Below the pieces are notes generated by a model. It did not search any database, was not told where the DNA came from, and was given only the letters and a program-made list of their open reading frames with translations. From positions 372,001 to 436,000 of the forward strand of contig CAZCUD010000001.1 in NCBI GenBank assembly GCA_964501785.1: a DNA stretch of 64,000 bases, given 5' to 3'. Each line of letters starts with the position of its first letter. The stretch's first letter is position 1. Positions 62,370-64,000 of this stretch are shown piece after piece. The position numbers were made by a program, and so were the translations under genes. Source of the stretch: DATBSK01 sp964501785 (GTDB taxonomy: Bacteria > Actinomycetota > Acidimicrobiia > IMCC26256 > PALSA-555).

Positions 62370-64000
62370 ATGTGGCACACGGACGAGCGTCCCTGGGCGC
62401 TGCACGAGACTCGATTCGCGGTCGACGACCTCGTCGACGATGCCGAGGGCGCGCCGGCCGGCCTCCTCTCCACGGCGCACCGCTCGTTCGTCTACGACCT
62501 GGTCCGTTGGGGTGCGCCCGACGTGATCGTGGAGGCGGGCGCGGTCACGGGTTCGTTCCTCTTCACGTGCTGCCAGGCGACCCGCGACGTGGGTGGTCAC
62601 GCGTCGCTGCACGCCGTCGAGACAGGGGAGTCGAGCTCCGCTCCGGGTGACGACGTGCTCGTCGGGATCGAGCGTGCGCGTGCGCGCCTGTTCCCCGAGC
62701 TCGACGTGCACCTGCACACCGACGACCTGCCGGCCACCCGGTCCGCGCTGGCGGACGGTTCGGTCGACCTCCTCCAGGTGGGTGGCTACCTGTCCTTCGA
62801 GGTCGCGAAGGACGACTACGAGCGTTGGCTCGCCAAGCTCTCAGACGACGGTGTGGTGCTGTTCCGGGACGTCGCGCCGTGGCAGCGCGGTGCGTCGTCC
62901 CAGCTCTGGCGCGACCTGAGCGCCGCTCACCCGTCGCTGACGTTCGTGCACTCGTCCGGCCTGGGCGTCCTGCTGCCCAAGGGAGCCGAGCGCCTCGGAT
63001 ACCTGCTCGGCGACGAGCTGACCCGCTGGCACGACTACTACGCGGCGCGCGACGCGGCGGTGCTCGCCGGCGCGCGGATCCGCGAGCTCGACGCGACGGT
63101 GCTCGACCGCGACACGCGCATCGACGAGCTCGAACGCGAGCGCTCGGGCCTGCGCGACGAGGTCGACGGTCTGCGGCGTCGTCTCGGTGACGAGCGCGCG
63201 GCATCGGGGTCGGTCGCCGCTCCCGCCCCGAGCGCCCTCCGCGCCGAGCCGCTGCCGAGCGAGCCGGCGCCGGCCGCTCCGCCACCCGCGGGGTTGCTGC
63301 GGCGGGTGGTGCGGTTCCTGCGCCGTGGGGCGCGCGCGGCGAACCGACACCTGGGCACCAACATCCGCATCGGCGGCGGCAACGACCTCGAGGCGCGCGT
63401 CGCGTCGGTGTTCGACCCTGTCCACTACCTCGACCGCTACCCCGACATCGCGCTCGCGGGGATCGACCCCCTCGACCACTACCTGCGGCGGGGCTGGATG
63501 GAGGGTCGTGACCCCTCGCCGCTGTTCTGGACCGAGTGGTACCTGCGTCGCCACCCCGACGTCGCGACGTCGGGCCGCGACCCGCTGCAGCACTACCTCG
63601 AGGTCGGATGGCAGGTCGCCCACGACCCGTCGCCGCTGCTGCGCACCCGCTGGTACCTGGGGCAGTACCCCGACATCCGCGGCTCGGGCCTGAGCCCGCT
63701 CGAGCACTACTGGACGATCGGGTTCGCCGAAGGGCGCTACGCGAACCCCGAGCAGCGCCGCCGCCTGGTCACGGCCGAGTCGCCCACGGGCACGTCGCGC
63801 CGCACCGTGACGGAGTGCGAGGTGCGCTCGTCGGACCAGCTCGCCCGCCTCGTCACGCTCGACGCCATCGCACGGGCCGACGTCGAGCTCGTGACGTTCG
63901 ACCTCTGGGACACGCTCGTCACGAGGTCGCGGCCCGCCGACGCGCCGAAGCTCGCGACGGCTCGTCGGATCTGGCTCGAGCACGGCCGGTCGCTGCGGAC
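62370..64000 (+). CDS. Multidomain protein: methyltransferase-like, coiled coil, HYL/EGR repeats, HAD-like (3' part missing)
   Basis: The frame is open to the window end, at least 543 residues. Residues about 1-210 are a methyltransferase-like domain (APDVIVEAGAVTGSFLFTCC, GSVDLLQVGGYLSFEV). Residues about 230-270 are a coiled coil (IRELDATVLDRDTRIDELER). Residues about 348-460 hold three repeats of about 37 residues with the pattern YLxxYPD...DPLxHYLxxG..EGRDPSP. From about 505 a HAD-type motif appears (VELVTFDLWDTLVTRS). This repeat class is known from rhamnan-synthesis and glycosyltransferase proteins. It starts 2 bases after the Wzt stop, so it likely caps or modifies the exported glycan. 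Confidence 0.78.
   Translation, partial: MWHTDERPWALHETRFAVDDLVDDAEGAPAGLLSTAHRSFVYDLVRWGAPDVIVEAGAVTGSFLFTCCQATRDVGGHASLHAVETGESSSAPGDDVLVGIERARARLFPELDVHLHTDDLPATRSALADGSVDLLQVGGYLSFEVAKDDYERWLAKLSDDGVVLFRDVAPWQRGASSQLWRDLSAAHPSLTFVHSSGLGVLLPKGAERLGYLLGDELTRWHDYYAARDAAVLAGARIRELDATVLDRDTRIDELERERSGLRDEVDGLRRRLGDERAASGSVAAPAPSALRAEPLPSEPAPAAPPPAGLLRRVVRFLRRGARAANRHLGTNIRIGGGNDLEARVASVFDPVHYLDRYPDIALAGIDPLDHYLRRGWMEGRDPSPLFWTEWYLRRHPDVATSGRDPLQHYLEVGWQVAHDPSPLLRTRWYLGQYPDIRGSGLSPLEHYWTIGFAEGRYANPEQRRRLVTAESPTGTSRRTVTECEVRSSDQLARLVTLDAIARADVELVTFDLWDTLVTRSRPADAPKLATARRIWLEHGRSLR

Overview
The window is about 70% GC and densely coded on both strands, with no phage, transposase, CRISPR, tRNA or rRNA that I can recognise. 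A SUF system with a Rieske protein, a complete ergothioneine operon, Thr-rich secreted linkers, actinobacterial-type SucB and LipBA, and many leaderless -10 boxes point to an actinomycete, probably of the class Acidimicrobiia. That placement is inference. No gap between genes exceeds 300 bases. The longest, 35227-35499, holds a tiny ORF and a hairpin.

Layout. 1-11720: Fe-S assembly in two opposed blocks (sufD-Rieske-sufC forward; sufC-sufS-sufU reverse). Between them lie a DinB-like enzyme, a TetR regulator, an SMP-30 hydrolase, an AbiEi/DUF559 putative nuclease flanked by palindromic repeats, two L,D-transpeptidases and an ECF sigma factor with a membrane tail. 11780-16185: ergothioneine operon egtA-B-C-D, apparently led by two tiny ORFs. 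16201-53478: a long surface-glycan island with GT2, GT4, GT61 and two-domain glycosyltransferases, FkbM and other methyltransferases, sugar epimerases, pyruvyl transferases, PP-loop ligases, flippases and a sulfotransferase. It is interrupted by two acyl-CoA dehydrogenases and by a MauD/MauE/MauA-like cluster at about 30-35 kb. 53554-58271: lipoate-dependent metabolism (lpd, sucB, and lipB and lipA as one open frame). 58288-60143: an M24 peptidase and a membrane protein. 60255-64000: a Wzm/Wzt-type glycan ABC exporter followed by a multidomain protein cut by the window edge.

How it works together. The island would build, modify (methylation, pyruvylation, possibly ATP-dependent amidation, sulfation) and export a cell-surface polysaccharide, and the L,D-transpeptidases would remodel the wall. 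SUF supplies Fe-S clusters, including those LipA needs; LipB/LipA lipoylate SucB, and Lpd re-oxidises it. Ergothioneine gives redox protection.

The most unusual items are: (1) an approximately 55-bp palindrome family that flanks the putative nuclease gene and is also inserted in frame between lipB and lipA; (2) a Tat-exported MauA-like cysteine-rich domain fused to a beta-propeller, with MauE- and MauD-like partners, that appears to lack the second tryptophan needed for TTQ; (3) a PP-loop ATPase family present once alone and once fused to a pyruvyl transferase; (4) small ORFs at the head of the egt operon.
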